DNA of 64,000 bases from Streptomyces sp. NBC_00483 (lineage in GTDB: Bacteria; Actinomycetota; Actinomycetes; Streptomycetales; Streptomycetaceae). Position 1 is the stretch's first letter. Each line of letters begins with the position of its first letter. The stretch covers positions 6,634,001-6,698,000 of the forward strand of contig NZ_CP107880.1 of NCBI RefSeq assembly GCF_036013745.1, in the 5' to 3' direction. A program made the position numbers and the translations under genes. Positions 37,277 through 47,028 of this stretch are shown piece by piece. The notes beneath the pieces are model-generated. The model was not told the DNA's origin and did not search any database. It was given only the letters and a program-made list of their open reading frames with translations.

Positions 37277-38377
37277 GTGGACGTGCAGAAGAAGCTCGAC
37301 GACATCGTCGGCACGGTCGGCGGCGCGCGCTCGATGCCGATGTCGGCCTCGTGCGTGATCAACCGCGCCGACCTGCTGGCGATGCTCGAAGAGGTGCGCC
37401 AGGCGCTGCCCGGCTCCCTCGCCCAGGCCCAGGAGCTCATCGGCGGCCGCGAGCAGATGGTCGAGCAGGCCCACGCGGAGGCCGAGCGCATCATCGAGGG
37501 CGCGCGGGCCGAGCGGGGCACCCTGATCGCCGACACGGAGATCGCCCAGCGCGCCCAGGCCGAGGCCGACCGGATCCTCGCCGAGGCCCGCCAGGAGGCC
37601 GAGGAGGTCCGCGCGGAGGCCGACGACTACGTCGACTCCAAGCTGGCCAACTTCGAGGTCGTCCTTAACAAGACGCTCGGCTCGGTCGGCCGCGGCCGCG
37701 AAAAGCTGCTCGGCACCGGACCCGGCGTCGACGAGGCGGGCTACGAGGACGAGGACGCCCCCGAGCGCAGCCACGACCCGGAGACGCTGCGGCGGGACGC
37801 CGACGCGTATGTGGACACCAAGCTCGGCGCCTTCGAGGCGGTGCTCGCCAAGACCCTGGACGCCGTCGGCAAGGGCCGGCAGAAGCTGCACGGCCGCATC
37901 GCCAGCGACGACCTCGGCACGCTGGGCGTGGACGCCGAGGGGCAGTCGCACACCAGCGACGCCGACTACCTCGCGGGCCTCGCCGAGATCGGCGGCGCCC
38001 AGACCCAGCAGCCGGCCGCCCCGCAGCCCCCGCACATGCCGGCGCCCCCGCAGGTGCCCCAGATCCCGGCCCAGGCCCCGGAGCCCGTGTACGCGCAGCA
38101 GGGCCAGGATCCGTACGGCGGCTACCAGCAGCAGCCCTACGGCCAGCAGGACGCCTACGGCACCTACCAGCAGGACCCGTACGCGGCGTACCAGCAGGAC
38201 CCGTACGGGTATCAGCAGCAACAGCAGCAGGACCCGTACGCGTACCAGCAGCACCAGCAGGAACTGCAGCAGCACCAGCCGCAGCAGGCCCAGGACGGCG
38301 CGCTCGACGAGACGAGTCTCTTCGACACGAGCATGATCAGCCTGGAGCAGATGCGGCAGTACGAGCAGGGGCGCTGA
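37277..38377 (+). CDS. Coiled-coil cell-division/DivIVA-like protein with duplicated domain and Gln/Tyr-rich tail
   Basis: A 366-residue cytoplasmic protein. Residues 50-118 form a long Ala/Glu-rich coiled coil. Two copies of a 27-residue motif follow, exactly 60 residues apart, at 118-144 and 178-204 (consensus YVDxKLxxFExVLxKTLxxV, then GxGRxKL). The C-terminus from about 230 is a Pro/Gln/Tyr low-complexity tail with repeated QQDPYA-type units, ending in SLFDTSMISLEQMRQYEQ. Often annotated as an ATP synthase/cell-division initiation protein; a role is not established here. GTG 37277 begins MDVQKKLDDIVGTVGGARSM. Confidence 0.85.
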   Translation: MDVQKKLDDIVGTVGGARSMPMSASCVINRADLLAMLEEVRQALPGSLAQAQELIGGREQMVEQAHAEAERIIEGARAERGTLIADTEIAQRAQAEADRILAEARQEAEEVRAEADDYVDSKLANFEVVLNKTLGSVGRGREKLLGTGPGVDEAGYEDEDAPERSHDPETLRRDADAYVDTKLGAFEAVLAKTLDAVGKGRQKLHGRIASDDLGTLGVDAEGQSHTSDADYLAGLAEIGGAQTQQPAAPQPPHMPAPPQVPQIPAQAPEPVYAQQGQDPYGGYQQQPYGQQDAYGTYQQDPYAAYQQDPYGYQQQQQQDPYAYQQHQQELQQHQPQQAQDGALDETSLFDTSMISLEQMRQYEQGR

Positions 38378-38525
38378 GCCGGTCCCAGGGGCAGATTGGG
38401 CCGTGAGCGAAAGGTCCAGTACCCTGGTTCTTCGGTCGCGCGTAGCACGTGCGTTCCGAGCTGCCCGGAAATTTTCGGGGCGGCAACCCCCACATGAGCT
38501 TCGAAGAACGAAAGCAGGACCAGCC

Positions 38526-39170
38526 CTGAACACCCACCTCGACCACCGCAACCCGTTCGTGTTCGATACGCACGAGCTGGGTCGGCGTCCTGGTGCCATG
38601 CAGCGGCTGTCCCGCACGATCGACGCTCCCAAGGAGTTCGGCCTCCTGGGAGTCATCGAGGTGCCGGAAGGCGCCCCGGTGGAGCTCGACCTCCGCCTGG
38701 AGTCGGTCATGGAAGGGGTGCTTGTCACAGGCACCGCCCGTGCATCGGCCAAGGGGGAGTGCGTAAGGTGTCTGGAGCCGCTCGTTCAAGAGGTCGACGC
38801 GGACTTCCAGGAGATGTTCTCGTACCCTGACGCCGACGACCGGGGCCGCGTAAAAGCGGAACCGGCCGACGACGCCGAGGAAGACGAGGACAGGCTCTTT
38901 CTCGAGGACGGCCTGTTCGACCTCGAGCCGGTGCTGCGTGATGCGGTGGTGCTCGCACTGCCGATGCAGCCGGTGTGCCAGGAAGACTGTGAAGGTCTGT
39001 GCTCCGAGTGCGGAGTGCGGCTTTCGGACGAGCCGGGCCACCACCACGACGCCGTCGACATCCGTTGGGCGGCATTGCAGGGACTCGCTGAATCCATCCA
39101 GGACGGCGAGAAGGACGAGATGAGCGGCGCCGAAGCGCAAGCGGGCGTCGACGAGAAGCAGGAGAAGTAG
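38526..39170 (+). CDS. YceD/DUF177 family protein
   Basis: A 214-215-residue protein of the YceD family, which nearly always precedes rpmF. Conserved [24 protein letters not shown] segment ([16 protein letters not shown]), an acidic middle, and cysteines [13 protein letters not shown] near the C-terminus suggest metal binding. The start is uncertain: homology by pattern begins at [15 protein letters not shown] just after a CTG at 38526; the only in-frame ATG/GTG choices are GTG 38403 (adds 41 atypical residues) or ATG 38598 (loses conserved sequence). rpmF begins 2 nt after the stop. Confidence 0.82.
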   Translation: MNTHLDHRNPFVFDTHELGRRPGAMQRLSRTIDAPKEFGLLGVIEVPEGAPVELDLRLESVMEGVLVTGTARASAKGECVRCLEPLVQEVDADFQEMFSYPDADDRGRVKAEPADDAEEDEDRLFLEDGLFDLEPVLRDAVVLALPMQPVCQEDCEGLCSECGVRLSDEPGHHHDAVDIRWAALQGLAESIQDGEKDEMSGAEAQAGVDEKQEK

Positions 39171-39172
39171 CC

Positions 39173-39346
39173 GTGGCTGTTCCGAAGCGGAAGATGTCGC
39201 GCAGCAACACGCGCCACCGCCGGTCGCAGTGGAAGGCTGCGGTCCCCACCCTGGTTTCGTGTGAGCGTTGCCAGGAGCCCAAGCTGCAGCACATCGCGTG
39301 CCCGGCTTGCGGCACCTACAACAAGCGCCAGGTCCTCGAGGTCTGA
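39173..39346 (+). CDS. rpmF: 50S ribosomal protein L32 (zinc-binding form)
   Basis: A 57-residue L32: [20 protein letters not shown], then CERC and CPAC pairs forming a zinc ribbon, ending [12 protein letters not shown] 39173 lies 2 nt after the YceD-family stop, and rnc begins 7 nt after its own stop; ACAAGGAG-like AGCAGGAGAAG precedes it. The cysteine pairs mark the C+ housekeeping version, as for L28 in this window. Confidence 0.96.
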   Translation: MAVPKRKMSRSNTRHRRSQWKAAVPTLVSCERCQEPKLQHIACPACGTYNKRQVLEV

Positions 39347-39353
39347 GCGGCTG

Positions 39354-40154
39354 GTGAGAGGCACAGTGTCGAGCCCCAAGAAGGCGGATGACGCCAAGAA
39401 AAAGGTGGACACCACAGCCTCGTCCCACACGCTTCTGGAAGGGCGGCTCGGGTACAAGCTCGAGTCCGCCCTTCTGGTGCGCGCGCTGACACATCGCTCG
39501 TACGCGTATGAGAACGGCGGCCTGCCGACGAACGAGCGCCTGGAATTCCTGGGCGACTCGGTCCTCGGCCTCGTGGTCACCGACACTCTCTACCGCACCC
39601 ACCCCGACCTGCCGGAAGGCCAACTGGCCAAGCTGCGGGCCGCGGTGGTCAATTCGCGTGCACTTGCGGAGGTCAGCCGTGGGCTCGACCTGGGTTCCTT
39701 CATCCGGCTCGGCCGGGGCGAAGAGGGCACGGGCGGCCGGGACAAGGCGTCGATTCTCGCCGACACCCTTGAAGCGGTGATCGGTGCGGTGTACCTGGAC
39801 CAGGGTCTGGACGCGGCGGGCGAACTCGTCCACCGGTTGTTCGACCCACTCATCGAGAAGTCCTCGAATCTCGGTGCCGGCCTGGACTGGAAGACCAGTC
39901 TCCAGGAGCTGACGGCGACGGAGGGACTCGGCGTGCCCGAGTACCTGGTCACCGAAACCGGCCCGGATCACGAGAAGACCTTCACTGCTGCCGCCCGCGT
40001 CGGAGGCGTCTCGTACGGCACCGGCACCGGCCGCAGCAAGAAGGAAGCGGAGCAGCAGGCCGCTGAGTCCGCGTGGCGTGCGATTCGCGCTGCCGCGGAC
40101 GAGCGGGAGGCTGCCGCGGATGCCGCGGCGGTCGATACGGCCTCCGGGGCGTAA
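39354..40154 (+). CDS. rnc: Ribonuclease III (AbsB in S. coelicolor)
   Basis: A 266-residue double-strand-specific endoribonuclease. The catalytic signature [16 protein letters not shown] is at about residue 60, a second acidic site is in [15 protein letters not shown], and the C-terminal dsRNA-binding domain includes [19 protein letters not shown]. In S. coelicolor this gene (absB) is a global regulator of antibiotic production. The start GTG 39354 is 8 nt after rpmF; GTG 39366 is an alternative. The Ala/Asp-rich tail is typical of streptomycete homologues. Confidence 0.95.
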   Translation: MRGTVSSPKKADDAKKKVDTTASSHTLLEGRLGYKLESALLVRALTHRSYAYENGGLPTNERLEFLGDSVLGLVVTDTLYRTHPDLPEGQLAKLRAAVVNSRALAEVSRGLDLGSFIRLGRGEEGTGGRDKASILADTLEAVIGAVYLDQGLDAAGELVHRLFDPLIEKSSNLGAGLDWKTSLQELTATEGLGVPEYLVTETGPDHEKTFTAAARVGGVSYGTGTGRSKKEAEQQAAESAWRAIRAAADEREAAADAAAVDTASGA

Positions 40155-40222
40155 CCGCTCCGCTTCCTACGCCCGTCCCACCGGTCAGCCGGAGGGGCGG
40201 GCGTTGTATTTTGCCTACGCCT

Positions 40223-40269
40223 CGGGGCTCCGCCCCGGACCCCGCTGGCTCTCGTCCAAACGCGGGGCT
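40223..40269 (-). repeat. Dispersed GC-rich intergenic repeat, inverted copy
   Basis: The reverse complement carries AGCCCCGCGTTTGGACGAG and GGGGTCCGGGGCGGAGCCCCG-type ends matching the copies at 28578 and 35932. It sits between rnc and mutM. Confidence 0.7.
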
Positions 40270-40288
40270 CAGACATACGGAGGAACCC

Positions 40289-41149
40289 GTGCCAGAGCTG
40301 CCCGAAGTAGAGGTCGTGCGGCGTGGGCTTGAGAGGTGGGTGGCGCATCGGACCGTCGCCGAGGTCGAGGTGCTGCACCCGCGGTCCGTGCGCCGGCACA
40401 TCGCGGGCGGCGCGGACTTCGCGTCCCGGCTCAAGGGGCAGACGGTCGGCGAGCCGAGCCGCCGCGGCAAGTATCTGTGGCTGCCGCTCGAGGGCTCGGG
40501 CATCTCCGTCCTCGCCCACCTCGGCATGAGCGGCCAGCTCCTGGTGCAGCCGCACGACGCTCCCGACGAGAAGCACCTGCGCATCCGCGTCCGCTTCGCC
40601 GACGACCTTTCGACGGAGCTGCGCTTCGTCGACCAGCGCACCTTCGGCGGGCTCTCGCTGCACGACACCGATGCCTCCGGCCTGCCCGACGTCATCGCGC
40701 ACATCGCCCGCGACCCCCTCGACGCGCTCTTCGACGACGCCGCGTTCCACACCGCGCTGCGCGCGAAGCGCAGCACCATCAAGCGGGCCCTGCTCGACCA
40801 GTCCCTCATCAGCGGCGTCGGCAACATCTACGCGGACGAGGCACTGTGGCGCGCGAAGCTGCACTACGAGCGTCCCACGGCGACGTTCACCCGCCCCCGC
40901 ACGGCCGAACTCCTGGGCCACGTAAGGGATGTGATGAACGCGGCGCTGAGCGTCGGCGGGACGAGCTTCGACGCCCTGTACGTGAATGTGAACGGGGAGT
41001 CGGGGTATTTCGACCGGTCGCTCGACGCGTACGGGCGCGAGGGCCTGCCGTGCCGGCGCTGTTCGACGCCCATGCGTCGGCGCCCGTGGATGAATCGGTC
41101 CAGTTACTACTGCCCGCGCTGCCAGCGCCCGCCGCGCACGGCCGCGTAG
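40289..41149 (+). CDS. mutM: Formamidopyrimidine-DNA glycosylase
   Basis: A 286-residue base-excision repair glycosylase/AP lyase removing 8-oxoguanine. After Met removal the N-terminus is [14 protein letters not shown], with catalytic Pro1 and Glu2; the helix-two-turn-helix has [14 protein letters not shown], and the C-terminal zinc finger has CRRC and CPRC pairs. GTG 40289 follows a strong ACGGAGGAAC. Normal length. Confidence 0.96.
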   Translation: MPELPEVEVVRRGLERWVAHRTVAEVEVLHPRSVRRHIAGGADFASRLKGQTVGEPSRRGKYLWLPLEGSGISVLAHLGMSGQLLVQPHDAPDEKHLRIRVRFADDLSTELRFVDQRTFGGLSLHDTDASGLPDVIAHIARDPLDALFDDAAFHTALRAKRSTIKRALLDQSLISGVGNIYADEALWRAKLHYERPTATFTRPRTAELLGHVRDVMNAALSVGGTSFDALYVNVNGESGYFDRSLDAYGREGLPCRRCSTPMRRRPWMNRSSYYCPRCQRPPRTAA

Positions 41150-41164
41150 GCAGCTCGCGACGCG

Positions 41165-42103
41165 TCAGTAACCGAAGTCCTGCGTCCACCACGGCCCGCC
41201 CGAGCCGAAGTGCACGCCGACGCCCAGGGTCTTGAAGTCGCAGTTCAGGATGTTCGCCTTGTGGCCGGGGCTGTTCATCCAGGAGTCCATGACCGACTGG
41301 GCGTTGGCCTGGCCGCGGGCGATGTTCTCGCCGCCGAGGTCCGTGATGCCCGCCGCCTTGGCGCGGTCCCAGGGCGTCGCCCCGTCCGGGTCCGTGTGGT
41401 CGAAGAAGTCCCGCGAGGCCATGTCGTCGCTGAACGCCGTGGCGAGCGAGGCGAGGCCGCTGTCCGCCGTCACCGGGGAGCAACCCACCTTGGAGCGCTC
41501 CTGGTTGACGAGGGAGAGGACCTGGGCCGATGCCGCCTTCTCCGACGTGGTCGCCGCGCCGCCGCCCGCGCCGGAGGGCGCCTTCGTCCGCGCAGGTGAC
41601 GACGGGGCGGCCGTCGTCGGGCTCGCGCTCTTCGTCCTCGTACCGCTGTCGTCGGCGGACCGGGACTGCTGCTCACGCTTCGACGGTTCGGAGGATCGCG
41701 GCGCGGCGCTCGAAGCGGACCGTGACGGTGTCGCGGACGGAGTGGCCCGCTCGGTGTCGCGGCTCGCAGCGGACGGCGCCCGGTCGTCGACCGCACCGTC
41801 CGTACTGCCCTGCGCCGTGACGTCGGGGGAGTCGGCGGCCTGCACCCTGCTGCCGTCACCGCCGCCGAACTTGAAGCTCCCGCCGCCGGGTATCAGTCCC
41901 GTGGTCACCGCGACCGCGCCCATCGCGACCGCGGCCGAGGCACCGAGCAGACCGGTGCGCAGCGGCACGCCGTCGCGCCTCTTCCGGTGGTGGGAGGTGC
42001 CGGGTGGTGCGGGAGGCGTGGGGCGCGGTGGGTACTCCGCGTAGCCCTGCGCAAAGTCGCTCGCGTGCGGGCGGCCGGCGGCGGAGCGTCGGTGGCGTCC
42101 CAT
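41165..42103 (-). CDS. CAP/SCP-domain extracellular protein with membrane anchor
   Basis: A 312-residue protein: about 48 basic, Pro-rich cytoplasmic residues, one TM helix (about 50-70), a long Ser/Thr/Ala/Pro-rich linker (about 75-185), and a C-terminal CAP domain starting ASAQVLSLVNQERSKVGCSP with SDDMASRDFFDHTDPDG, GENIARGQ and SWMNSPGHKANILN. The His and Glu positions of the CAP cavity are present. Such proteins are surface-exposed; the exact function in streptomycetes is unknown. ATG 42103. Confidence 0.87.
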   Translation of the reverse strand: MGRHRRSAAGRPHASDFAQGYAEYPPRPTPPAPPGTSHHRKRRDGVPLRTGLLGASAAVAMGAVAVTTGLIPGGGSFKFGGGDGSRVQAADSPDVTAQGSTDGAVDDRAPSAASRDTERATPSATPSRSASSAAPRSSEPSKREQQSRSADDSGTRTKSASPTTAAPSSPARTKAPSGAGGGAATTSEKAASAQVLSLVNQERSKVGCSPVTADSGLASLATAFSDDMASRDFFDHTDPDGATPWDRAKAAGITDLGGENIARGQANAQSVMDSWMNSPGHKANILNCDFKTLGVGVHFGSGGPWWTQDFGY

Positions 42104-42255
42104 GTCCTGTGCCTTCCTGGTCCTCTGGTCCTCGCGGTCGTCACTGTGGTGCGTGCTTCTCACCCGTACGAGTGAGGCTCGATGGTCGGGGACGCTACCC
42201 CAACTCCCCAGTGGGCGAAGTGCTCCGAGTGCTTTTGGCCGGTTAGCGTGCACCC

Positions 42256-42537
42256 ATGAACGAAGAAGTACGGATCACGGCCTGGGTGCGAGGACGTGTC
42301 CAACGTGTGGGTTTTCGGTGGTTCACCCGTGCGCGTGCACTGGAGATCGGCGCCCTGAGTGGTTTTGCTCTCAATCTGGACGACGGGCGTGTCCAAGTGG
42401 TCGCCGAGGGACCGCGCGTCGCGTGTCAGCAACTGCTCGACTGGCTCCACGGCGACGACACACCCGGCCGGGTCGACGGTGTGACTGAGATCTGGGACAC
42501 GCCCCGCGGCGGTTACGGCGGGTTTGCCATCCGCTGA
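42256..42537 (+). CDS. acyP: Acylphosphatase
   Basis: A 93-residue enzyme hydrolysing acyl phosphates. The phosphate loop [11 protein letters not shown] includes catalytic Arg21, and Asn40 lies in [17 protein letters not shown]. The C-terminal GGYGGFAIR is typical. ATG 42256. It usually lies just upstream of smc in actinobacteria, as here. Confidence 0.93.
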   Translation: MNEEVRITAWVRGRVQRVGFRWFTRARALEIGALSGFALNLDDGRVQVVAEGPRVACQQLLDWLHGDDTPGRVDGVTEIWDTPRGGYGGFAIR

Positions 42538-42918
42538 GTCGTTACCGCAGGCGGGCCCGGGTGAGGGGGCGCGGGACGTGCCGCAGGCACCTGCGTGCGG
42601 CAGAAACGCCCTGGTGGTTGCCAATAACAGGGACTCGTGGCAGGCTCCCCGGGAACGGATGATCTCTACGCCCCCGGGCCCCGAACGTGAGGCCGTACCG
42701 CAGGTTCTGCGGCGCGAAGCCCCCGGTTTGCCCGCCAATACGGGGCGTGATCGTGTTGACCGTCAAACTTTTTGGTGAGACTCTGGAAGTCCCCGCGCAC
42801 CTTAGCTGTTTGGCATGTGAGAACGGCAGCAATACAAGAAGTGCCAAGCACCGCGGGTGCGAATCCCTCACGACCCACACCGCTTCGGTCGGTCACTCAT
42901 TGTGGAGGACCATCCATC
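42538..42918. promoter_or_regulatory. Intergenic region with possible structured leader
   Basis: A 380-bp gap before the small coiled-coil gene, with no convincing coding sequence. Near its end TTGGCA (42810-42815)/TGCCAA (42842-42847), GTGAG (42817-42821)/CTCAC (42867-42871) and hairpin GCACC-gcg-GGTGC (42848-42860) could form an interlocked fold upstream of the ribosome site GTGGAGGA. Confidence 0.35.
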
Positions 42919-43122
42919 ATGGCAAAGGCGCTTCTCGGTTACGTCGGCGGCAGCGACCCGCGACTTCTCGCCGAGATGCGACGGCTCCAGCAGCGCGTCC
43001 AGGATCTTGAATCCGAGCTCGGCCGTATTCAGGCCGAGAACGACGAGCTCGCGGCTGCCGCTTCTCACGACTCTCTCATCGAGGGTATCGACGTACCCCA
43101 GGCGGAGCCTGCGCTCACCTGA
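42919..43122 (+). CDS. Small conserved coiled-coil protein
   Basis: A 67-residue protein, MAKALLGYVGGSDPRLLAEM followed by a heptad-patterned helix (RRLQQRVQDLESELGRIQAE) and an acidic C-terminus. There are no Cys or membrane segments. ATG 42919 has GTGGAGGA 13 nt upstream. It lies between acyP and smc and looks like a self-associating helix; the function is unknown to me. I recall similar proteins at this place in other streptomycetes. Confidence 0.8.
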   Translation: MAKALLGYVGGSDPRLLAEMRRLQQRVQDLESELGRIQAENDELAAAASHDSLIEGIDVPQAEPALT

Positions 43123-43361
43123 CCACCCCCGGCGATCCAGGTGGTCGGGCATCGCCCGTAACCAGCCGCTATCACCCGCTCGACCGAGTAATCCAAGGGA
43201 CGCTTCGGCGTCCCTTTTTCCTCTCGGTCGCACTTTCCGGTGCCCCCGCGCACTGTCTTTACCTTGACGTTCTATACGTCTGATGTGCCCTGCATGTTCA
43301 CGCGTGAAACCGTGGGTGGGTTCATGGAGTGAGACAGGGGTGCCGGGTAGAGTCCGACGGC

Positions 43362-46300
43362 GTGCACCTCAAGGCCCTGACCCTGCGCGGGTTCAAATCG
43401 TTCGCCTCGGCCACCACATTGCGGTTCGAGCCGGGCATCACCTGTGTCGTGGGTCCCAACGGTTCGGGCAAGTCCAATGTCGTGGACGCCCTGAGCTGGG
43501 TCATGGGTGAGCAGGGTGCCAAGTCGCTGCGCGGCGGCAAGATGGAGGACGTCATCTTCGCCGGCACCACCGGGCGGCCCCCGCTCGGCCGCGCCGAGGT
43601 CTCGCTCACCATCGACAACTCCGACGGCGCGCTGCCCATCGAGTACGCCGAGGTCACCATCACGCGGATCATGTTCCGCAACGGCGGCAGCGAGTACCAG
43701 ATCAACGGCGACACGTGTCGACTCCTCGACATCCAGGAGCTGTTGTCGGACTCCGGCATCGGCCGCGAGATGCACGTCATCGTCGGGCAGGGCCAGCTCG
43801 ACGGCGTGCTGCACGCCGATCCCATGGGCCGTCGCGCCTTCATCGAGGAGGCCGCGGGCGTCCTCAAGCACCGCAAGCGCAAGGAGAAGGCGCTGCGGAA
43901 GCTGGACGCGATGCAGGCCAACCTCTCGCGCGTACAGGATCTGACCGAAGAGCTGAGGCGGCAGTTGAAGCCGCTGGGCAGACAGGCCGCTGTCGCGCGC
44001 CGGGCCGCCGTGATCCAGGCCGACCTGCGTGACGCGCGACTGCGGCTGCTCGCGGACGATCTCGTACGGCACCGTGAAGCGCTCAGCACCGAGGTCGCCG
44101 ACGAGGAGGAGCTGAAGCGGCGCAAGGGCGCGGCCGAGGAGGAGCTGAAGAAGGCGCAGCTGCGCGAGGGGCACCTGGAGGACGCGGTCCGGCAGTTGAC
44201 GCCCCGGCTGCAGCGGGCGCAGCAGTCCTGGTACGAGCTGTCGCAGCTGGCCGAGCGGGTGCGCGGCACGGTGTCGCTGGCCGACGCGCGGGTCAAGAGC
44301 GCCACGGCGGCGCCCGCGGAGGAGCGGCGCGGCCGTGAGCCCGAGGACCTGGAGCGCGAGGCCGCGCGGGTGCGTGAGCAGGAGGCCGAGCTCGAAGCAG
44401 CCCTCGAAGCGGCGCAGGTCGCCCTGGACGAGACGGTCTCCCACCGGGCGGACCTGGAGCGGGAGTTGGCGGTCGAGGAGCGCCGGCTCAAGGACGTCGC
44501 GCGGGCCATCGCCGACCGGCGGGAGGGCCTCGCCCGCCTTCAGGGGCAGGTCAACGCCGCCCGCTCCCGGGCCGCTTCCGCGCAGTCCGAGATCGACCGG
44601 CTCGCCGCCTCCCGCGACGAGGCACAGCAGCGGGCGGCCGCCGCGCAGGAGGAGTACGAACAGCTGCAGGCCGAGGTCGACGGGCTCGACGCCGGTGACG
44701 AGGAGCTCTCCACGCGGCACGAGGCGGCCAAGGCCGCGCTCGCCGAGGCGGAGGCCGCGCTGAGCGCCGCGCGGGAGGCCGCCACGTCCGGGGAGCGCAA
44801 GCGCGCGGCGCTCGCGGCCCGGCACGAGGCGCTCGCGCTCGGACTGCGGCGCAAGGACGGCACGGGTGCGCTGCTCGGCGCGAAGGACCGGTTGACCGGG
44901 CTGCTCGGCCCCGCCGCCGAACTGCTGTCGGTGGCGCCGGGGTACGAGGTGTCGGTGGCGGCGGCGTTCGGCGCGGCGGCCGACGCGATCGCGGTGACCA
45001 CCCCCACGGCCGCGGCCGACGCGATCCGCCTGCTGCGCAAGCAGGACGCGGGGCGGGCGTCGTTGCTGCTCGCCGCTGACACGGACGGCTCGGCCGCCGA
45101 GACCCAGCAGCCGGGCGGACCTCCGTGCGCCGCCGAACTGGTCCGCGGACCAGATGAGTTGATGCCCGCCGTGCGCCGGCTCCTGCGCGGAATCGTCGTC
45201 GTAGGGACGCTCGAGGACGCCGAGGATCTGGTGTACGCGCGGCCCGACGTGACCGCGGTGACCGCCGAAGGCGATCTGCTCGGCGCGCACTTCGCGCACG
45301 GTGGATCGGCCGGAGCGCCGAGCCTCCTGGAGGTGCAGGCGTCCGTCGACGAGGCCGCCGCAGAGCTGGAGGAGCTGGCGGCCCAGTGCGAACAGTGGGC
45401 CGAGGCGCAGCACGCCGCGGCCGAGCGGCGCACCGAGTGTGCCGCGCTCGTCGAGGAGTTGGGGCAGCAGCAGCGGGTCATAGAGCGTGAGCGTTCGGGC
45501 CGGGCGCAGCAGCTCGGCAGGCTCGCCGGGCAGGCGCGCGGCGCCGCGGGCGAGGCCGAGCGCAGCGCCGCCGCCGCGACCAAGGCGCAGGACGCGCTGG
45601 AGAACGCCGTACAGGACGCCGAGGAGCTGGCCGAGCGCCTCGCCGTGGCCGAGGAACAGCCCGCCGACGAGGAACCCGACACCTCCGTGCGCGACCGCCT
45701 CTCCGCCGACGGCGCCAACGCCCGGCAGACGGAGATGGAGGCGCGCCTCCAGGTGCGTACCCACGAGGAGCGCGTCAAGGGGCTCGCGGGGCGTGCCGAC
45801 TCGCTCGACCGGGCCGCCCGCGCCGAGCGCGACGCACGCGCGCGTGCCGAGCAACAGCGCGCCCGCCGCCAGTACGAGGCCTCCGTCGCCGAGGCCGTCG
45901 CCTCCGGAGCGCGCCAGCTGCTCGCGCACGTCGAGGTCTCCATCACCCGGGCCGACGAGGAGCGGACCCTCGCCGAGCGGGCGAAGGCGGCGCGGGAGCA
46001 GGAGCTCGGCGCCGAGCGGGCGCGCGGTCGCGAGCTCAAGGAAGAACTCGACAAGCTGACGGATTCGGTCCACAAGGGCGAGGTACTCGGCGCCGAGAAG
46101 CGGCTGCGGATCGAGCAGCTGGAGACCAAGGCGCTGGAGGAACTCGGTGTCGAACCGGCCGGACTTGTCGCGGACTACGGTCCCGACCAGCTCGTGCCGC
46201 CCTCGCTCCCCGCCGAGGGCGAGGAGCTGCCCGAGACTGCATCCGACAGCGGCTCCGCCGCGGGCGAGCACCCGGGCAACGGGCCCCGCCCGTTCGTCCG

Positions 46301-46943
46301 TTCGGAGCAGGAGAAGCGGCTGAAGTCCGCGGAGCGTGCGTACCAGCAGCTCGGCAAGGTCAACCCGCTTGCTCTCGAGGAGTTCGCGGCGCTGGAGGAG
46401 CGCCACAAGTTCCTCAGCGAGCAGCTGGAGGACCTGCGGAAGACCCGCGCCGACCTGCTTCAAGTGGTGAAGGAGGTCGACGAGCGCGTCGAGCAGGTCT
46501 TCACCGAGGCCTACCGGGACACGGCACGCGAGTTCGAGGGAGTCTTCAGCCGGCTGTTCCCGGGCGGCGAGGGACGGCTCGTCCTGACCGACCCCGAGAA
46601 CATGCTCACGACAGGTGTCGATGTCGAGGCCCGCCCGCCGGGCAAGAAGGTCAAGCGGCTCAGCCTGCTCTCGGGCGGCGAGCGGTCGCTGACCGCGGTG
46701 GCGCTCCTCGTGGCCATCTTCAAGGCGCGGCCGAGCCCGTTCTATGTGATGGACGAGGTGGAGGCAGCGCTCGACGACACCAACCTGCAGCGCCTCATCC
46801 GCATCATGCGGGAGCTGCAGGAGGCCTCGCAGCTCATCGTGATCACACACCAGAAGCGCACGATGGAGGTCGCCGACGCGCTGTACGGCGTCTCCATGCA
46901 GGGCGACGGGGTGTCGAAGGTCATCAGCCAGCGGCTGAGCTAG
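43362..46943 (+). CDS. smc: Chromosome segregation/condensation ATPase SMC
   Basis: A 1193-residue structural-maintenance-of-chromosomes ATPase. Walker A GPNGSGKSN at 31-39, long coiled coils, a hinge at about residues 505-660, then coiled coil, ABC signature LSLLSGGERSLTAVAL and Walker B FYVMDEVEAALDD near the C-terminus. It works with ScpA/ScpB (not in the window) to organise chromosomes, including during sporulation. GTG 43362 begins directly with VHLKALTLRGFKSFA. Coiled-coil arms are Glu/Arg/Ala-rich as expected in this genus. Confidence 0.97.
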   Translation: MHLKALTLRGFKSFASATTLRFEPGITCVVGPNGSGKSNVVDALSWVMGEQGAKSLRGGKMEDVIFAGTTGRPPLGRAEVSLTIDNSDGALPIEYAEVTITRIMFRNGGSEYQINGDTCRLLDIQELLSDSGIGREMHVIVGQGQLDGVLHADPMGRRAFIEEAAGVLKHRKRKEKALRKLDAMQANLSRVQDLTEELRRQLKPLGRQAAVARRAAVIQADLRDARLRLLADDLVRHREALSTEVADEEELKRRKGAAEEELKKAQLREGHLEDAVRQLTPRLQRAQQSWYELSQLAERVRGTVSLADARVKSATAAPAEERRGREPEDLEREAARVREQEAELEAALEAAQVALDETVSHRADLERELAVEERRLKDVARAIADRREGLARLQGQVNAARSRAASAQSEIDRLAASRDEAQQRAAAAQEEYEQLQAEVDGLDAGDEELSTRHEAAKAALAEAEAALSAAREAATSGERKRAALAARHEALALGLRRKDGTGALLGAKDRLTGLLGPAAELLSVAPGYEVSVAAAFGAAADAIAVTTPTAAADAIRLLRKQDAGRASLLLAADTDGSAAETQQPGGPPCAAELVRGPDELMPAVRRLLRGIVVVGTLEDAEDLVYARPDVTAVTAEGDLLGAHFAHGGSAGAPSLLEVQASVDEAAAELEELAAQCEQWAEAQHAAAERRTECAALVEELGQQQRVIERERSGRAQQLGRLAGQARGAAGEAERSAAAATKAQDALENAVQDAEELAERLAVAEEQPADEEPDTSVRDRLSADGANARQTEMEARLQVRTHEERVKGLAGRADSLDRAARAERDARARAEQQRARRQYEASVAEAVASGARQLLAHVEVSITRADEERTLAERAKAAREQELGAERARGRELKEELDKLTDSVHKGEVLGAEKRLRIEQLETKALEELGVEPAGLVADYGPDQLVPPSLPAEGEELPETASDSGSAAGEHPGNGPRPFVRSEQEKRLKSAERAYQQLGKVNPLALEEFAALEERHKFLSEQLEDLRKTRADLLQVVKEVDERVEQVFTEAYRDTAREFEGVFSRLFPGGEGRLVLTDPENMLTTGVDVEARPPGKKVKRLSLLSGGERSLTAVALLVAIFKARPSPFYVMDEVEAALDDTNLQRLIRIMRELQEASQLIVITHQKRTMEVADALYGVSMQGDGVSKVISQRLS

Positions 46944-46968
46944 GCCCGGGTGTACTGGCCCCTACCAC

Positions 46969-46985
46969 TGTTCAAGTCTTGAACA
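46969..46985. promoter_or_regulatory. Perfect inverted repeat after smc / upstream of glcP
   Basis: TGTTCAAGTCTTGAACA, a 17-bp dyad with one central base, 26 nt after the smc stop and 44 bp before the glcP -35 box. Either an operator or a weak terminator; it lacks a T-run. Confidence 0.45.
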
Positions 46986-47028
46986 CGTCACGCCACACCC
47001 ATGCCTGAAATTCACAGGACCCGAAGTA

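Noticed and set aside
42848..42872. tRNA T-arm-like sequence GGGTGCGAATCCC before the small gene near smc
   Set aside because: No matching acceptor, D or anticodon arms are found upstream; the resemblance is limited to one hairpin. A cobalamin-riboswitch resemblance is equally partial.
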